64,000 nucleotides of DNA from Micromonospora craniellae (GCF_014764405.1 NZ_CP061725.1:2666001-2730000), one strand, 5' to 3'; positions 1 to 9,701 are shown, numbered from the stretch's first letter. Translations and numbers: made by a program. The notes: generated by a model from the letters alone, not told the origin.

Positions 1-781
1 GTGGGCGTCCGGCCGGGCGGATCAGGGCCCGGTGCACCGCCCGCAGCTCCTCCCCCGGGTCGACGCCCAGTTCGGTCCGGAGTCGCTCGGTGATCTCGGC
101 GTACCGGTGCAACGCCACGGTCCGGTGCCCATTGCTGCCCAGCACGGCCAGGTAGTCGGCCTGGATCGCCTCGTGCAGGGGCTCCAGCCGGGCCAGCCGG
201 GTGGCGGTGTCGAGCACCGCGGCGGCGCGTCCCAGCCGCAGCCCCAGACCGACGTAGCTGTGCGAGGTCGCCACCCAGGCCGCGCCGAGGGCCTCCACCT
301 CGATGTTGTCGTGCAGCAGCGAGCGCAGCTCACCGAGGGTCGGGCTGCGCCACAGGTCCAGCGCCTTGCCGAGCAGGTGGAACGCCTCCTCGCGGCAGCC
401 CTCACCGATCCGCTTCTCGGCCTCGGCGACGTGGCGCCGGAACCGGGCGACGTCCGTCTCGACGGCCTCGGCGCGCAGCGAGTACCCGGAGACGGTCGAG
501 GCGATGACCCGTACCCGGCGCCGTGGCGGTTGCTCCGGTTCGAGGACCTGGCGCAGCCGGGCCACGTACGTGTGCACGAGCGACCGGGCGCTCGGCGGGA
601 CCACGCCGCCCCAGACCGCCTCCTCCACCTCGCTCACCGGGACGCTGTCGCCGAGGCGCAGCGCCAGCAGGGAGAGGATCGCCCGCTGTTTGGCCGGGCC
701 GGGCTCCAGTGGATGCCCTTTCCGCCGCACGTGCAGCGGACCCAACAGGTCGACTCGGTAACAGGCACGAGTCTCCGTCAT
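1..781 (-). CDS. SARP/AfsR-family transcriptional regulator (5' part, runs off the left edge)
   Basis: From the ATG at 781 the frame stays open to base 1, giving the first 260 residues; the C-terminus lies outside the window. Residues about 1-95 look like an OmpR-type winged-helix DNA-binding domain (LLGPLHVRR, PAKQRAILSLLAL, SARSLVHTYVARLRQVL). Residues about 100-255 are a bacterial transcriptional activator (BTAD) helical domain (ETDVARFRRH, FHLLGKALDLWR, HRYAEITERLRTELG). SARP proteins activate antibiotic clusters by binding direct repeats at target promoters, so this is a candidate pathway activator for the enediyne genes; that role is inferred from position. It may continue into NB-ARC/TPR domains as in AfsR, which cannot be seen. 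It is divergent from clpC. Confidence 0.85.
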   Translation of the reverse strand, partial: MTETRACYRVDLLGPLHVRRKGHPLEPGPAKQRAILSLLALRLGDSVPVSEVEEAVWGGVVPPSARSLVHTYVARLRQVLEPEQPPRRRVRVIASTVSGYSLRAEAVETDVARFRRHVAEAEKRIGEGCREEAFHLLGKALDLWRSPTLGELRSLLHDNIEVEALGAAWVATSHSYVGLGLRLGRAAAVLDTATRLARLEPLHEAIQADYLAVLGSNGHRTVALHRYAEITERLRTELGVDPGEELRAVHRALIRPAGRP

Positions 782-1150
782 CTATCCCCCCAGGCTCAAG
801 AGTGAGCCCGAGACTGGCACATCCGGTTACCACGCTGCCACACTCAGCTACTACACAAGAAGCTCGGCAGGCCAGGTCACCGACCCGCCCGAGCAGCGTG
901 ATCACCGCCTGGGACGTGCGAAAAGGCCGCCGGGCAGGGCACCGGCAGCCGAAAGTTCTTTTTCATATGGCGAAGCTATTGATGGAAGTTGCGATCTACG
1001 CCGGGTTGCCGGATCCAGCCCTGATGAAGGCGCACGCCGTAAGGCTGCCGCCCATCAGCATGGCCGCGCCGCTCGCCCGCGATGGACAGAATCCTATATG
1101 AAATCTTAGTATTCCTGTGGCCGGATGACTCAGGTGAGGAGCACGAGGGC
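782..1150. promoter_or_regulatory. Divergent intergenic region between the SARP gene and clpC
   Basis: There is no convincing gene in these 369 bases. The stretch at 950-1000 and 1085-1115 is much more AT-rich than its surroundings (for example catatg at 964-969 and tatatg near 1095), as expected for promoters of the two divergent genes. I looked for a ClgR-type CGC-N5-GCG operator, known upstream of clp genes in actinomycetes, and did not find an exact match. Confidence 0.4.
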
Positions 1151-3634
1151 ATGTTCGAGCGGTTCACCGACCGAGCGCGACGGGTTGTCGTCCTGGCCCA
1201 GGAAGAGGCCCGGATGCTCAATCACAACTACATCGGTACGGAGCACATCCTGTTGGGCCTGATCCATGAGGGTGAGGGCGTTGCGGCGAAGGCCCTGGAG
1301 AGTTTGGGGATCTCGCTGGAGGGCGTCCGCCAGCAGGTGGAGGAGATCATCGGCCAGGGTCAGCAGGCGCCGAGCGGGCACATCCCGTTCACGCCGCGGG
1401 CGAAGAAGGTGTTGGAGCTGTCGCTGCGCGAGGCTCTGCAGCTGGGCCACAACTACATCGGTACGGAGCACATCCTGTTGGGCCTGATCCGTGAGGGTGA
1501 GGGCGTGGCTGCGCAGGTGCTGGTGAAGCTGGGCGCGGACCTGAACCGGGTTCGGCAGCAGGTGATCCAGTTGCTTTCCGGTTATCAGGGCAAGGAGCCG
1601 GCCGCTGCCGGCACTGCCCCGGGTGAGGCGGCCCCGTCGACCAGTCTGGTGCTGGACCAGTTCGGGCGGAATCTGACGCAGGCGGCTCGGGAGGGCAAGC
1701 TTGATCCGGTGATCGGGCGGGAGAAGGAGATCGAGCGGGTGATGCAGGTGCTCTCCCGCCGGACGAAGAACAACCCGGTGCTGATCGGTGAGCCTGGCGT
1801 CGGTAAGACGGCTGTGGTGGAGGGCCTGTCGCAGAAGATCATCAAGGGTGAGGTGCCGGAGACGCTCAAGGACAAGCAGCTCTACACGCTTGACCTGGGT
1901 GCGCTGGTGGCGGGTTCCCGCTACCGGGGTGACTTCGAGGAGCGCCTGAAGAAGGTGCTCAAGGAGATCCGTACCCGGGGCGACATCATCCTGTTCATCG
2001 ACGAGATTCACACCCTTGTCGGTGCCGGGGCGGCGGAGGGCGCGATCGACGCGGCGAGCATTTTGAAGCCGATGCTGGCCCGTGGTGAGTTGCAGACCAT
2101 CGGTGCGACCACGCTGGACGAGTACCGTAAGCATTTGGAGAAGGACGCCGCGTTGGAGCGTCGTTTCCAGCCGATCCAGGTGGGTGAGCCGTCGCTGGCG
2201 CACACCATCGAGATTTTGAAGGGTCTGCGGGATCGGTACGAGGCGCACCACCGGGTGAGCATCACGGATGCGGCGTTGGTGGCGGCGGCGACGCTGGCCG
2301 ACCGGTACATCTCGGATCGGTTCCTGCCGGACAAGGCGATCGATTTGATCGATGAGGCCGGCGCGCGGATGCGGATCCGTCGGATGACCGCGCCGCCGGA
2401 CCTGCGTGACTTCGATGAGCGGATCGCTCAGGTGCGTCGGGACAAGGAGTCCGCGATCGACGCGCAGGACTTCGAGCGGGCTGCGCAGCTGCGCGACAAG
2501 GAGAAGCAGCTGTTGGGTCAGAAGGCGCAGCGGGAGAAGGAGTGGAAGGCCGGTGACCTGGACGTCGTGTCCGAGGTCGACGACGAGCAGATCGCCGAGG
2601 TGCTGGGCAACTGGACGGGCATCCCGGTCTACAAGTTGACCGAGGAGGAGACCTCGCGCCTGCTGCGCATGGAGGACGAGCTGCATAAGCGCGTCATCGG
2701 CCAGGAGGACGCGGTCAAGGCGGTCTCGAAGGCGATCCGGCGTACCCGCGCCGGCCTGAAGGACCCGAAGCGTCCGTCGGGGTCGTTCATCTTCGCCGGT
2801 CCGTCGGGTGTCGGTAAGACCGAGTTGTCCAAGGCCCTCGCGGAGTTCCTGTTCGGGTCCGAGGACGCCCTGATCCAGTTGGACATGTCCGAGTTCCACG
2901 ACCGGTACACCGTGTCGCGGTTGGTGGGTGCGCCTCCCGGCTACGTCGGGTACGACGAGGGCGGGCAGCTGACCGAGAAGGTGCGGCGTCGGCCGTTCTC
3001 CGTGGTCCTGTTCGACGAGATCGAGAAGGCCCACCCGGACGTGTTCAACACGCTCCTGCAGATCCTGGAGGACGGTCGGCTCACCGACGGTCAGGGTCGG
3101 ATCGTGGACTTCAAGAACACGGTCATCATCCTGACCACCAACCTCGGCACCCGGGACGTGGCCAAGGCGGTCTCGCTCGGCTTCCAGCAGTCGGAGGACT
3201 CCGAGTCCAACTACGACCGGATGAAGCAGAAGGTCAACGACGAACTCAAGCAGCACTTCCGGCCCGAGTTCCTCAACCGCATCGACGACACCATCGTCTT
3301 CCACCAACTGCGCCAGAACGAGATCCTCCAGATCGTGGACATCATGATCGCCCGGATCGAGACCCAGCTACGCAACAAGGACATGGGCCTCGAACTCACC
3401 GACAACGCCAAGAAGTACCTGGCGGTCAAGGGCTTCGACCCCGTCCTCGGCGCACGGCCGCTACGCCGCACCATCCAACGCGACATCGAAGACAACCTCT
3501 CCGAACGAATCCTGTTCAACGAACTCACCCCCGGCCAGATCGTCGTCGTGGACTGCGAAGGCGACCCCAACGACATCGACAAGTCCACACTCGTCTTCCG
3601 GGCCGGCAAGCCCGTACCGACGAGTCAGCCGTAG
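1151..3634 (+). CDS. clpC: ATP-dependent Clp protease ATP-binding subunit ClpC
   Basis: An 827-residue Hsp100 AAA+ unfoldase that feeds substrates to the ClpP protease in the cytoplasm. The start is the ATG giving MFERFTDRARR, the invariant ClpC N-terminus, with a GAGGAG-like ribosome site upstream; an in-frame ATG at 1082 would add 23 unrelated residues. Visible domains: two Clp-N repeats (NYIGTEHILLGLI occurs twice, at about 25 and 100), AAA1 with Walker A GEPGVGKT near 213, a UVR/coiled region near 430 (AIDAQDFERAAQLRDKEKQLL), AAA2 with Walker A GPSGVGKT near 549, and a C-terminal D2-small domain (FDPVLGARPLRR). Length and motifs are those of a normal housekeeping ClpC. Its 3' end overlaps the convergent deaminase gene by 10 bases. 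It probably marks the chromosomal edge of the biosynthetic cluster. Confidence 0.97.
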   Translation: MFERFTDRARRVVVLAQEEARMLNHNYIGTEHILLGLIHEGEGVAAKALESLGISLEGVRQQVEEIIGQGQQAPSGHIPFTPRAKKVLELSLREALQLGHNYIGTEHILLGLIREGEGVAAQVLVKLGADLNRVRQQVIQLLSGYQGKEPAAAGTAPGEAAPSTSLVLDQFGRNLTQAAREGKLDPVIGREKEIERVMQVLSRRTKNNPVLIGEPGVGKTAVVEGLSQKIIKGEVPETLKDKQLYTLDLGALVAGSRYRGDFEERLKKVLKEIRTRGDIILFIDEIHTLVGAGAAEGAIDAASILKPMLARGELQTIGATTLDEYRKHLEKDAALERRFQPIQVGEPSLAHTIEILKGLRDRYEAHHRVSITDAALVAAATLADRYISDRFLPDKAIDLIDEAGARMRIRRMTAPPDLRDFDERIAQVRRDKESAIDAQDFERAAQLRDKEKQLLGQKAQREKEWKAGDLDVVSEVDDEQIAEVLGNWTGIPVYKLTEEETSRLLRMEDELHKRVIGQEDAVKAVSKAIRRTRAGLKDPKRPSGSFIFAGPSGVGKTELSKALAEFLFGSEDALIQLDMSEFHDRYTVSRLVGAPPGYVGYDEGGQLTEKVRRRPFSVVLFDEIEKAHPDVFNTLLQILEDGRLTDGQGRIVDFKNTVIILTTNLGTRDVAKAVSLGFQQSEDSESNYDRMKQKVNDELKQHFRPEFLNRIDDTIVFHQLRQNEILQIVDIMIARIETQLRNKDMGLELTDNAKKYLAVKGFDPVLGARPLRRTIQRDIEDNLSERILFNELTPGQIVVVDCEGDPNDIDKSTLVFRAGKPVPTSQP

Positions 3635-4614
3635 GCCCGCCGGCCCACCGCCGCCAGATGATCACGCGTCGCGTCTTCGCAGAGCGCCCCGGCCACCCCG
3701 GCGGCGTACGCCCGCTCGGGCCCCAGCCCGAGACGCGCCGCCAGCTCGTGCTCACGACCCAGGTCGGTGCCGAACATCGCCGGATCGTCGGTGCCGACCG
3801 AGCAAGACAGACCAGCCGCGACAAGACGGGGCAACGGATGCGTGGCCACGGACTCCACCACCCGGGTCCGCAGGTTCGACGTGGGACACACGTCCAGCAC
3901 CACACCCCGGTCCCGCAGCTCGACGAGCAGGTCGTCGTCCTCGGCGGCCCGGATGCCGTGCCGGATCCGGGCCGGAGCCAGCTCCAGCAGGTCGCGGACC
4001 GAATTCGGGCCGCCCGCCTCGCCGCCGTGCGGGACGAAGGCCAGACCGCCGTCGCGGGCGATCGCCACCGCCCGGGCGAACGCCTTCGCCGGCGCGGCCA
4101 GCTCCGGCCCGCCCAGACCGAACCCGACCACGCCTCGGTCCCGGTACCCCACCGCCCGGCGGGCGCACTCCTCCGCGTCCGCCGGCGGCAGCTCGCGGTC
4201 CACGTCGGGAGTCAGCAACACCCGTACGCCGTGCCGCTCGTACGCCTCGGCCGCGCCGTCGGCGTACCCCTCGAAGATGTCCGTCCAGCCGACGCCCCGG
4301 CGCACCCGCTCGGCCGGCGAGAAGATGCCCTCCAGGTAGACCGCGCCGTGGGCGGCCGCCTCGGCGGCGTACGCCACCACGATGCGCCGGAAGTCGTCGG
4401 CCGTCCGCAGGCAGTTCGTGGTCAGCACCCAGGTCCGGACGAAGTGGGCGAAGTCGGTGAACTCGTAGAGCGGACGCAGACCCTCGACCGTCTCCGCGGG
4501 CAGCCGCTCCCCGTTGCGCCGGGCGATGACCAGCAGCGTCTCCGGCCGTACCGTCCCCTCGAAGTGGACGTGCAGCTCGATCTTCGGGGACGGCCCGGCC
4601 CCCGGCGCGGCCAT
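3625..4614 (-). CDS. Adenosine/adenine deaminase-family amidohydrolase
   Basis: A 329-residue metal-dependent deaminase of the adenosine deaminase superfamily (hydrolytic deamination of adenosine-like purines, TIM barrel, one zinc). Metal and catalytic motifs are in order: HVHFEGT near the N-terminus (HxH plus Glu), HGGEAG (His and catalytic Glu), CPTSN and GTDDPAMF (Asp ligand). The start ATG at 4614 overlaps the stop of the upstream AraC gene as TGATG, so the two are translationally coupled. Whether the substrate is adenosine, adenine or a modified purine cannot be told from sequence; the family has many non-canonical members. The 3' end overlaps clpC convergently by 10 bases. A direct role in enediyne biosynthesis is not evident. 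Confidence 0.88.
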   Translation of the reverse strand: MAAPGAGPSPKIELHVHFEGTVRPETLLVIARRNGERLPAETVEGLRPLYEFTDFAHFVRTWVLTTNCLRTADDFRRIVVAYAAEAAAHGAVYLEGIFSPAERVRRGVGWTDIFEGYADGAAEAYERHGVRVLLTPDVDRELPPADAEECARRAVGYRDRGVVGFGLGGPELAAPAKAFARAVAIARDGGLAFVPHGGEAGGPNSVRDLLELAPARIRHGIRAAEDDDLLVELRDRGVVLDVCPTSNLRTRVVESVATHPLPRLVAAGLSCSVGTDDPAMFGTDLGREHELAARLGLGPERAYAAGVAGALCEDATRDHLAAVGRRAYG

Positions 4615-5489
4615 CAGGCGGTTCGGAGCGTGCGCCGCTCGGCCGTCACCGGCGCCCGCCCCCGCCAGCCCGCCTGCGACACGCCCAGCAGCCAGCGCAG
4701 CGGCGTGGCCGAGAGCAACGGCGGATCGGTGATCCGCACCTGCCGCACCGGCACCGTGAGCGTCGGCCGCGGGTCGGGCCGGACGTCGCCCACCTCGGCC
4801 GGTACCCGCAGCTCCGTGTCGCCGATCAGGAAACTGTCCGGCGCGCCGTCGACGAGCGCCGAGGTGGCGTCCCGGTCCGGGCGCAGCAGCAGGACCCGGG
4901 CGCGGTGCGCGCCCGGCGGCACGGTGGCGGGCAGCGCTGCCGGCAGCGGGCGCGGCGCCGCCGTCCACCATTCGTTGCGTCCCCCGTCGTGGGGCGCCAC
5001 TACGGCGAGCAGCAGCCCCGGCAGGTCCACGGTGTCGAGGTGCATCAACGCCCGGGGCCCCTGGCCGGCGACGATCGCGCGGCCCCGGATCACCGGCAGC
5101 AGCGCCGCCACCGACACGCCCGCCAACTGCCGGGAGAGCTGGCGGAAGCGCTCCGGGGGCAGGCTCACCCAGCGCCGGAACTGCGTGGTGAACGTGCCGA
5201 CGCTGGAGTACCCGACCTGGGCGCTGATCGTCGTGACGGTGAGCGAGGAACGCAGCAGCAGCCGTCGCGCCTCGGCCATCCGCAGCGCCGCCAGGAAACG
5301 TGCCGGTGTCATCGAGGTGGCCTGCTTGAACACGCGATGAAAATAGAAGGGGCTGAACGGGGCCAGACGCGCCAGCGTTTCCAGCGGCAACGGCCTGCCG
5401 AGTTCTCTTTTCATGTGCTCAATCACCCGGACAATAGCGGCCAGCCGGCCGTCATGTTCCTTGCAGGCGGCACCTGAAAACTGCCCCAT
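4614..5489 (-). CDS. AraC-family transcriptional regulator
   Basis: A 291-residue protein with the AraC DNA-binding domain at the N-terminus (residues about 15-110) instead of the usual C-terminus. The first helix-turn-helix is LETLARLAPFSPFYFHRVFKQ and the second AQVGYSSVGTFTTQFRRW. The remaining about 170 residues have no recognised effector-domain motif. The start ATG at 5489 is preceded by GGAGGGG; an in-frame upstream extension lacks domain similarity. It is divergent from the enediyne cassette (283-base gap) and coupled to the deaminase downstream, so regulation of the cassette promoter is a reasonable inference, not shown. Activator or repressor role is unknown. Confidence 0.85.
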   Translation of the reverse strand: MGQFSGAACKEHDGRLAAIVRVIEHMKRELGRPLPLETLARLAPFSPFYFHRVFKQATSMTPARFLAALRMAEARRLLLRSSLTVTTISAQVGYSSVGTFTTQFRRWVSLPPERFRQLSRQLAGVSVAALLPVIRGRAIVAGQGPRALMHLDTVDLPGLLLAVVAPHDGGRNEWWTAAPRPLPAALPATVPPGAHRARVLLLRPDRDATSALVDGAPDSFLIGDTELRVPAEVGDVRPDPRPTLTVPVRQVRITDPPLLSATPLRWLLGVSQAGWRGRAPVTAERRTLRTA

Positions 5490-5772
5490 GGCCCCTCCAT
5501 CGCTACGCGGAAACCGTGACCAATAGTGCTGTGCGACTCTTGAACGGGTCTTGATTGGCCGCGCGACGGCAGCTCCGGAGCCCTCGGAGGCTGTCGATAC
5601 GCCCCCGGGCCGAACCGGGTCGGCCGATCGCCGGAGGCAACACAGCAACCTGCGAGAAGACAGTCGCCGAGGCGTTCCGTAAGTATTGGCCAGAGCGGGC
5701 ACGCCAATCGAAGGACTTCTCTGCAGGCGAGCAGGATCCGCATGCGTACACCCACGGCGAATTGGACTTGCC
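5490..5772. promoter_or_regulatory. Divergent promoter region, AraC gene / enediyne cassette
   Basis: A 283-base gap between the AraC start and the first cassette gene. No gene is seen. AT-richer patches (around 5518-5555 and 5755-5770) are plausible promoter elements. This is the natural place for the operator of the AraC regulator and the main promoter of the E3-E4-E5-PksE-E10 operon. No clear inverted repeat was found by eye. Confidence 0.4.
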
Positions 5773-6744
5773 ATGGCCCGAAAATTGTTGGCACTGCGAC
5801 AACGAATCCTGACGCCGGATAAGCGCGAGGCGTTGTTGGACGTACGCGGCTTCCATGTCAAGAACGACGCCGCGCGGCAGGCCCTGGAAAGTGCCGGGCA
5901 GAGTTTCATCGGCGGTTTCGGTGACGCCGCCGGTACGCCCTCGCCGCGGGCCGCCGAGGAACTGCTGGAACGCCGGCCGGCGCCGCTGCGCGGCTTCGCC
6001 TACGAGGGCGCCGCGATGGCGTACGCCCTGATGGACGGCCTCCGCCCCGGCGGCGGCCGGGGCCTGGCGCGGTTCCTGGCCGGGCGCGGCGCCGCGCACG
6101 TCTACATGGCGCACGTGGGCGCCGGCTGGGCCATGCCCCGGCTGCCCCGCTGGCGCTGGCCCGCGATCCTTCCGGCCGACCCGTTGCTGCGCTGGCTCGC
6201 CCTCGACGGCTACGGCTTCCACCAGGCCTACTTCCACACCGGCCGGTACGTCCACGACCGGCACCGCGACCCGGCGCACATCTGGCCGGCGGAGCTGCGG
6301 CACTACGCGCCGCACGCGGTGGACCAGGGCATCGGCCGGGCGCTGTGGTTCGTCGCCGGCACCGACCCGACGGAACTGCTCCGGCTGCTCCGCGGGTTTC
6401 CCGCCGACCGGCACTCCGACCTGTGGAGCGGGGTCGGCCTGGCGGCCAGCTACGCCGGCGGCGCCGAGCTGACGGAACTGCGGACGCTGCGCGAGGCGGC
6501 CGGCGAGCACCGGGCGGCACTCGGCCAGGGCGGCGCGTTCGCGGCCAAGGCCCGGATGCGCGCCGGACACGTGCCGACGCACACCGCGGTCGCGGTCGGC
6601 GCGTTCTGCGTCACCAGCATCGAGCAGGCCGCCGCGATCACCGATGCCGCCCTGACCGATCTGACCGACTCGGCGTCGCTGCCCGCCTTCGCGGTGTGGC
6701 GTCAGCGGATCGCCGACCATCTCGTTCTGCTGGGGAGGTGCTGA
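5773..6744 (+). CDS. unbL: DUF1702 enediyne cassette protein E3 (UnbL type)
   Basis: A 323-residue DUF1702-family protein, the first member of the five-gene warhead cassette conserved in 9- and 10-membered enediyne clusters. I chose ATG 5773 (MARKLLALRQRILTP) because family members begin with this segment and are about 320-340 residues; an earlier in-frame ATG at 5686 adds unrelated sequence. Recognisable blocks are GFAYEGAAMAYAL, GWAMPRL, DGYGFHQAYFH and the DQGIGRALWFV segment. The ribosome site is weak. The family's biochemical role is unknown; its members are needed or conserved with PksE. It is followed after 4 bases by the E4 gene. Confidence 0.93.
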   Translation: MARKLLALRQRILTPDKREALLDVRGFHVKNDAARQALESAGQSFIGGFGDAAGTPSPRAAEELLERRPAPLRGFAYEGAAMAYALMDGLRPGGGRGLARFLAGRGAAHVYMAHVGAGWAMPRLPRWRWPAILPADPLLRWLALDGYGFHQAYFHTGRYVHDRHRDPAHIWPAELRHYAPHAVDQGIGRALWFVAGTDPTELLRLLRGFPADRHSDLWSGVGLAASYAGGAELTELRTLREAAGEHRAALGQGGAFAAKARMRAGHVPTHTAVAVGAFCVTSIEQAAAITDAALTDLTDSASLPAFAVWRQRIADHLVLLGRC

Positions 6745-6748
6745 CCGG

Positions 6749-8701
6749 GTGTCCATGATCCTGGGTTGGGGCCGACGTCATCTCGCCGGGCTGACCGCCC
6801 TGCTGCTGATCGTCGTCCTGTTCCTGATCGCCAAGCCGGCCACTGCTACCGACGAGGAACGGCGACGCGTGGCCGAGGGCTACCGGTTCACGCCGATGTC
6901 CATCGCGATCCCGGGTGGCCTGCCGCAGCAGAGCATCCGCCGGGTCAACAAGGAGTACACGCACATCGACGCGTGGATCTCCTCGGTGGGCGCCGGGGTC
7001 GCCATGAACGACATCGACGGCGACGGCCTGGCCAACGACCTCTGTGTCACCGACGTGCGGATAGACCGGGTGGTGGTCACCCCGACGCCCGGGGCGCGCC
7101 AGGAGCGCTACCAGCCGTTCGTGCTCGACCCGGCGCCGCTGCCGATGGGGCCGCACATGGCGCCGATGGGATGCGCGCCCGGCGACTTCAACGAGGACGG
7201 CCGCACCGACCTGCTGGTCTACTGGTGGGGCCGGACGCCGGTGATCTTCCTGGCCCGCCCGGACGCCACCGGCCTGTCCGCGGCGGCGTTCCAGCCGGTC
7301 GAGCTGGTCCCCCGGCCCGCCGCCGCCGACGGCGGATACACCGGGCCGCGGTGGAACACCAACACGGTGAGCGTGGCGGACTTCGACGGCGACGGCCACG
7401 AGGACGTGTACGTCGGCAACTACTTCCCCGATGGGCCGGTGCTCGACCACACGGTCAGCGGCGGCGTGGCGATGAACCGGTCCATGTCGGCCGCGTACAA
7501 CGGCGGGCGGGACCACGTCCTGCGCTGGACCGGCGCGACCGCCGACGCGGTCACCTTCGCCGACGTGCCGGACCTCTTCGACGACGACGTCTCCCGCGGC
7601 TGGTCACTCGCGTCGACCGCGACCGACCTCGACGGCGACCTGCTGCCCGAGCTGTACGTGGCGAACGACTTCGGCCCCGACCGGCTGCTGCACAACCGCT
7701 CCACGCCGGGCCAAGTGCGGCTGGTCCTCGTCGAGGGCGAGGGCAGCCGGCTGACCGTGCCCAAGTCGAAGATCCTCGGCCACGACTCCTTCAAGGGCAT
7801 GGGCGTGGACGTCGGCGACCTGGACGGCGACGGCCTCTACGACATGTACGTCGGCAACATCACCACCTCGTTCGGCATCCAGGAGAGCAACTTCGCCTTC
7901 GTCAACCAGGCCCGGGACACCGAGGACCTGCGGCAGCGGCTCGCCGACGGCCGGGCGCCGTTCGTCGACCGCAGCGCCCCGCTCAACCTCGCCTGGAGCG
8001 GCTGGAGCTGGGACGTCAAGATCGCCGATCTGACCAACCGTGGCCGGCCCGACATCGTGCAGACCAGCGGCTTCGTCAAGGGCGAGGTGAACCGGTGGGC
8101 GCAGCTGCAGGAGCTGGCCACCGCCAACGACACGCTGCTGGAGCACACCTCGTCGTGGCCACGGGTCCGGGAGGGCGACGACATCGCCGGCGGCCAGCCG
8201 CTGCGCCTGCACGCCCAGATGCCCGGCGGCGGCTACGCCGACATCGCCGGCCGGCTCGGCATGGCGGTGCCGATCCCGACCCGGGGCATCGCGCTCGGCG
8301 ACGCCGACGGCGACGGTCGGCTCGACATGGCGGTGGCCCGGCAGTGGGACGCGCCGGTGTTCTACCGCAACGACAGCCCCGGCACCGGATCGCAGCTGAC
8401 CCTGAAGCTGAACCGACCGCCGGTCGGCGACGCCGCCACCGGCTCCCCGGTGATCGGCGCGGACGTCACCGTCCGCACCCCCGACGGTCGTGTGCTGCGC
8501 GGCCGGGTCGACGGCGGCAGCGGCCACTCCGGCCGGCGCAGCTTCGACGTGCACGTCGGCCTCGGCGACGTCACCGGGCCGGTCCAGGTCGACCTGGCCT
8601 GGCGGGACCGCACCGGCGCGCCACGCGCCCAGACGTTGACGCTCACCCCCGGCCGGCACGCGCTCACCCTCGGCACCCAGGCACAGGAGGCGAGTTCATG
8701 A
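6749..8701 (+). CDS. unbV: UnbV-type enediyne cassette protein E4 (FG-GAP/ASPIC beta-propeller, exported)
   Basis: A 650-residue protein with an N-terminal membrane anchor or signal segment (residues about 12-28, LTALLLIVVLFLIAKPATA), then repeated FG-GAP/integrin-like calcium loops. At least six DxDGDG-type loops are visible (DIDGDGLAND, DFNEDGRTDL, DFDGDGHEDV, DLDGDLLPEL, DLDGDGLYDM, DADGDGRLDM) and a C-terminal ASPIC-like part (TPDGRVLRGRV, GSGHSGRRS). This matches the CRTAC1/UnbV protein of the enediyne warhead cassette. The GTG start at 6749 has GGGGAGG upstream. Its stop overlaps the next ATG as ATGA. It probably acts outside the membrane; its chemical role is unknown. Confidence 0.93.
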   Translation: MSMILGWGRRHLAGLTALLLIVVLFLIAKPATATDEERRRVAEGYRFTPMSIAIPGGLPQQSIRRVNKEYTHIDAWISSVGAGVAMNDIDGDGLANDLCVTDVRIDRVVVTPTPGARQERYQPFVLDPAPLPMGPHMAPMGCAPGDFNEDGRTDLLVYWWGRTPVIFLARPDATGLSAAAFQPVELVPRPAAADGGYTGPRWNTNTVSVADFDGDGHEDVYVGNYFPDGPVLDHTVSGGVAMNRSMSAAYNGGRDHVLRWTGATADAVTFADVPDLFDDDVSRGWSLASTATDLDGDLLPELYVANDFGPDRLLHNRSTPGQVRLVLVEGEGSRLTVPKSKILGHDSFKGMGVDVGDLDGDGLYDMYVGNITTSFGIQESNFAFVNQARDTEDLRQRLADGRAPFVDRSAPLNLAWSGWSWDVKIADLTNRGRPDIVQTSGFVKGEVNRWAQLQELATANDTLLEHTSSWPRVREGDDIAGGQPLRLHAQMPGGGYADIAGRLGMAVPIPTRGIALGDADGDGRLDMAVARQWDAPVFYRNDSPGTGSQLTLKLNRPPVGDAATGSPVIGADVTVRTPDGRVLRGRVDGGSGHSGRRSFDVHVGLGDVTGPVQVDLAWRDRTGAPRAQTLTLTPGRHALTLGTQAQEASS

Positions 8702-9669
8702 CGAAGCCACGCGACCCGCGAGTGACAGCGCTGCGCCGCTTCGCGATCTCGATCACCGTCCTCAACATCCTCGGCTACACGGTCCTCGGCTTCGAGCAGC
8801 CCGCGCTCTGGCCGGTGTACGCCGTGCTCACCGCGTACGCCGCCGAACTGCTGCTGGAGGCGGTGGGCGCGCGGGGCGAGGGCCGCGCCCCCCGGTACGC
8901 CGGCGGCGTGCGCAACCTAATCGAGTTCCTCTTCCCCGCGCACATCACCGCGCTGGCGGTGAACATGCTGCTCTACACCAACGACCGGGTGCTGGTGATG
9001 CTCTTCGGCGTGCTGGTGGCGATCAGCGGCAAGTGGCTGCTGCGGGCGCCGGTCAACGGGCGGCTGCGGCACTTCATGAACCCGTCGAACTTCGGCATCG
9101 CGATCGTGCTGCTGCTGTTCCCTTGGGTGTCCATCGCGCCGCCGTACCACTTCACCGAGAACCTCTCCGGCCTCGCGGACTGGGCGATCGTGGCGGTGAT
9201 CCTCGTCCTGGGCACGATGCTCAACACGAAGCTCACCCGCCGGATGTGGCTGATCGCCGGCTGGCTGTCGATCTTCGTGGTGCAGTCGGTGGTCCGCGGC
9301 CTGGTGCTGGACACGTCGATCGCGGCCGCGCTGGCCACCATGACCGGCACCGCGTTCGTCCTCTTCACCAACTACATGATCACCGACCCGGGCACCACAC
9401 CGAGCCGGCCCGCCGCCCAGTTCGCGTTCGGCGGCGGCGTGGCGCTGGTGTACGGCGTGCTGACCGGCGCCTCGGTGACGTACGGGCTCTTCTTCGCCAC
9501 CGCGATCGTCTGCCTGGTCCGCGGCGTCTACCTCTGGTCGCTGCACGCCTCGCGCGGCGAGCAGCGGCGCCGCGAGCAGGAGCGCCCGGCCCCGCCCGCA
9601 GCGCCCGGGACACCGGCCACCGCCGGTCCCGTCTCCGCGGACAACGGCAAGCGGCCCGTGCCCGCCTGA
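8698..9669 (+). CDS. unbU: UnbU-type enediyne cassette membrane protein E5
   Basis: A 323-residue integral membrane protein with about 8-9 hydrophobic helices (for example ISITVLNILGYTVLGF, IAIVLLLFPWVSIA, WAIVAVILVLGTML, VALVYGVLTGASV) and a hydrophilic Pro/Arg-rich tail. It resembles the UnbU family, distantly like the RnfD/NqrB quinone-reductase subunits (the FMNPSNFGIAI block is reminiscent of the RnfD FMN/loop region). It lies between UnbV and PksE as in known enediyne cassettes. The start ATG overlaps the UnbV stop by 4 bases. Electron transfer or transport is possible; neither has been shown for the family. Confidence 0.9.
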   Translation: MTKPRDPRVTALRRFAISITVLNILGYTVLGFEQPALWPVYAVLTAYAAELLLEAVGARGEGRAPRYAGGVRNLIEFLFPAHITALAVNMLLYTNDRVLVMLFGVLVAISGKWLLRAPVNGRLRHFMNPSNFGIAIVLLLFPWVSIAPPYHFTENLSGLADWAIVAVILVLGTMLNTKLTRRMWLIAGWLSIFVVQSVVRGLVLDTSIAAALATMTGTAFVLFTNYMITDPGTTPSRPAAQFAFGGGVALVYGVLTGASVTYGLFFATAIVCLVRGVYLWSLHASRGEQRRREQERPAPPAAPGTPATAGPVSADNGKRPVPA

Positions 9670-9701
9670 TCCGCGCATCGCACAACCCCAGGAGTGACGA
9701 C

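Noticed and set aside
1130..3307. Long open frame antisense to clpC
   Set aside because: High GC makes reverse frames of well-conserved genes open. The translation (Leu/Arg/Val/His-rich) has no domain, and clpC on the other strand is certain.
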